A stretch of DNA of 6,751 nucleotides from CAZXMB01 sp964641715. GTDB taxonomy: Bacteria; Desulfobacterota; BSN033; UBA1163. Below are positions 6,053 through 6,751 of this stretch, piece after piece. Where the stretch lies: positions 1 through 6,751 of the forward strand of contig CAZXMB010000160.1 of assembly GCA_964641715.1 (NCBI GenBank), read 5' to 3'. Every line of letters begins with the position of its first letter. The stretch's first letter is position 1. The translations under genes were made by a program, and so were the position numbers. The notes under the pieces are model-generated. The model saw only the letters and a program-made list of their open reading frames with translations. It searched no databases and was not told where the DNA came from.

Positions 6053-6628
6053 CTATTGAGCCTCACGGTCTTGATGTATTGTTTCCCTCAGGAATTCCTC
6101 TGAAGACATCACCCTCAGGAGGGGAAACAACCCACACTGCTTTAAGACCTCGATCGTCTTCTGGTGAATCTCCCTCTCTCGAGAGGCAGAACAGTCCTCA
6201 AGGACAATGGTATGAAAATCATGACAAACCGAATCCATGGCTGTCGCAAAGACACAGACCTGGGTGTTGATGCCGGTGACCACAACCGTATCCACCCCGA
6301 GGAGGCGAAGGGTTTGATCGAGGTCGGTCCCAAAAAAGGCGCTGAAACGTCGCTTCAGAAGAATTTCATCCTGGCGTATGGGTTTTAACTCTTCGATCAC
6401 CTCAGCCCCTTCTGTTCCCCTCACGGAATAGGGCTTCTTTCCCTTAAAAATAAAATCATTCTCCAAAAAACTATCACAGGCGAAGATGACCGGAATGGTC
6501 CGTTGTCTGGCATGATCAACTAACATTTTTATCCTTGGGACAATTTCCAGATACTCCCGGGTATGAGGATGGTCCTTTCGTTTAAAGGCATCCTTAAGCA
6601 TATCCACTACAACGAGGGCCGGTTTCAT
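6053..6628 (-). CDS. Isochorismatase-family cysteine hydrolase (nicotinamidase-like)
   Basis: A 191-residue cytoplasmic hydrolase of the isochorismatase/nicotinamidase superfamily. The catalytic triad is present: D9 (VVVDML), K92 (LKRRFSAFFGTDL) and C125 (GINTQVCVFATAMD). GIN at 119-121 replaces the common GVA before the catalytic cysteine, with the expected cis-peptide position just after it. Members cleave amides, ureas or isochorismate; the substrate is not readable here. The ATG at 6628 has a good AGGAGAG ribosome site about 7 bp upstream. It is the only minus-strand gene right of the control region and points at the operon end, so it is probably an independent transcription unit. Its promoter side abuts the putative insertion-element end. 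Confidence 0.9.
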   Translation of the reverse strand: MKPALVVVDMLKDAFKRKDHPHTREYLEIVPRIKMLVDHARQRTIPVIFACDSFLENDFIFKGKKPYSVRGTEGAEVIEELKPIRQDEILLKRRFSAFFGTDLDQTLRLLGVDTVVVTGINTQVCVFATAMDSVCHDFHTIVLEDCSASREREIHQKTIEVLKQCGLFPLLRVMSSEEFLRETIHQDREAQ

Positions 6629-6695
6629 AGGGCTCTCCTCTCATGACTGAACATTCTTCAACACCGTTTTCCAATTTAACATAATCGCCTGTTTC

Positions 6696-6731
6696 GTCAA
6701 GTGAAGCTCCCCGCCCACAGGGCGGGGCTTC
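6696..6731 (-). mobile_element. Candidate IS200/IS605-type right end with subterminal hairpin
   Basis: A strong stem is formed by 6709-6716 (CCCCGCCC) and 6720-6727 (GGGCGGGG) with loop ACA. It extends through GAAG (6703-6706) and CTTC (6728-6731) across a CT bulge. Read on the minus strand, the hairpin is followed by AC and then TTGAC (6700-6696). Subterminal imperfect hairpins near a short cleavage motif mark the ends of IS200/IS605 elements, and TTGAC is, as I recall, the right-end motif of ISDra2. The element body (tnpB or tnpA) would lie right of the window on the minus strand. The hairpin lacks a flanking T run on either strand, so a terminator is less likely. Confidence 0.35.
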
Positions 6732-6751
6732 CCGGAAAGGAAATCTCATTT

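Noticed and set aside
6164..6388. Plus-strand open frame antisense to the isochorismatase-family gene
   Set aside because: The opposite strand carries a complete catalytic triad in a full-length family member; the plus-strand frame is a shadow.
6674..6700. Minus-strand promoter for the isochorismatase-family gene (TTGACG, 15 bp, TTAAAT)
   Set aside because: The spacer is too short and the -10 box is weak. The TTGAC part is better explained as the possible insertion-element end. It remains possible but is not supported enough to list.
6703..6731. GC-rich hairpin as a rho-independent terminator
   Set aside because: Neither side is followed by a T run, and it lies upstream of, not behind, the only neighbouring gene in the window.
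1..6751. CRISPR array, tRNA or rRNA genes
   Set aside because: No regularly spaced direct repeats and no cloverleaf or rRNA-like stretches were seen on reading the window.

Overview
The window looks like a chromosomal accessory region of a strictly anaerobic bacterium, most likely a Desulfobacterota (deltaproteobacterial) lineage. The grounds are an NrfD-type membrane subunit with a four-cluster ferredoxin, MoaD/ThiF genes of the kind found beside tungsten/molybdenum oxidoreductases, and an AT-rich CGAA/TTCG-type intergenic repeat that I associate with such genomes. The taxonomic call is an inference, not a match to a known genome.

Left block (1-2011). The 3' part of a tartrate/D-malate dehydrogenase-type beta-decarboxylating dehydrogenase runs rightward off the left edge. 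Convergent to it, on the minus strand, is an intact IclR-family regulator. Its stop codon overlaps the start of what was a major facilitator (MFS) transporter. That transporter is now about 230 bp: its first transmembrane segment is joined, in a different frame, to its last two, so almost the whole middle is missing.

Control region (2012-2209). Two divergent sigma70-like promoters are visible, one for iclR and one for the rightward operon. Each has a 16-bp GTTC-N8-GAAC palindrome just downstream of its predicted start. These are good candidates for the IclR operators and suggest that IclR controls itself and the operon.

Central operon (2210-6043, plus strand). Six genes run in order: NrfD-like membrane protein, 4x[4Fe-4S] ferredoxin, MoaD-like sulfur carrier, ThiF/MoeB-like E1, second MoaD-like sulfur carrier, amidohydrolase-2. 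The last five are tightly packed (3-15 bp gaps). The NrfD-ferredoxin gap of about 100 bp holds the degenerate repeat. The content resembles the accessory set of an aldehyde:ferredoxin oxidoreductase (AOR)-type enzyme: electron transfer to or from quinone plus cofactor sulfur chemistry. No AOR or other molybdo/tungstoenzyme gene is present in the window.

Right block (6044-6751). A minus-strand isochorismatase-family cysteine hydrolase converges on the amidohydrolase with only 9 bp between them. Beyond its start, a strong GC-rich hairpin followed (minus strand) by TTGAC resembles the right end of an IS200/IS605-type element whose body would lie outside the window.
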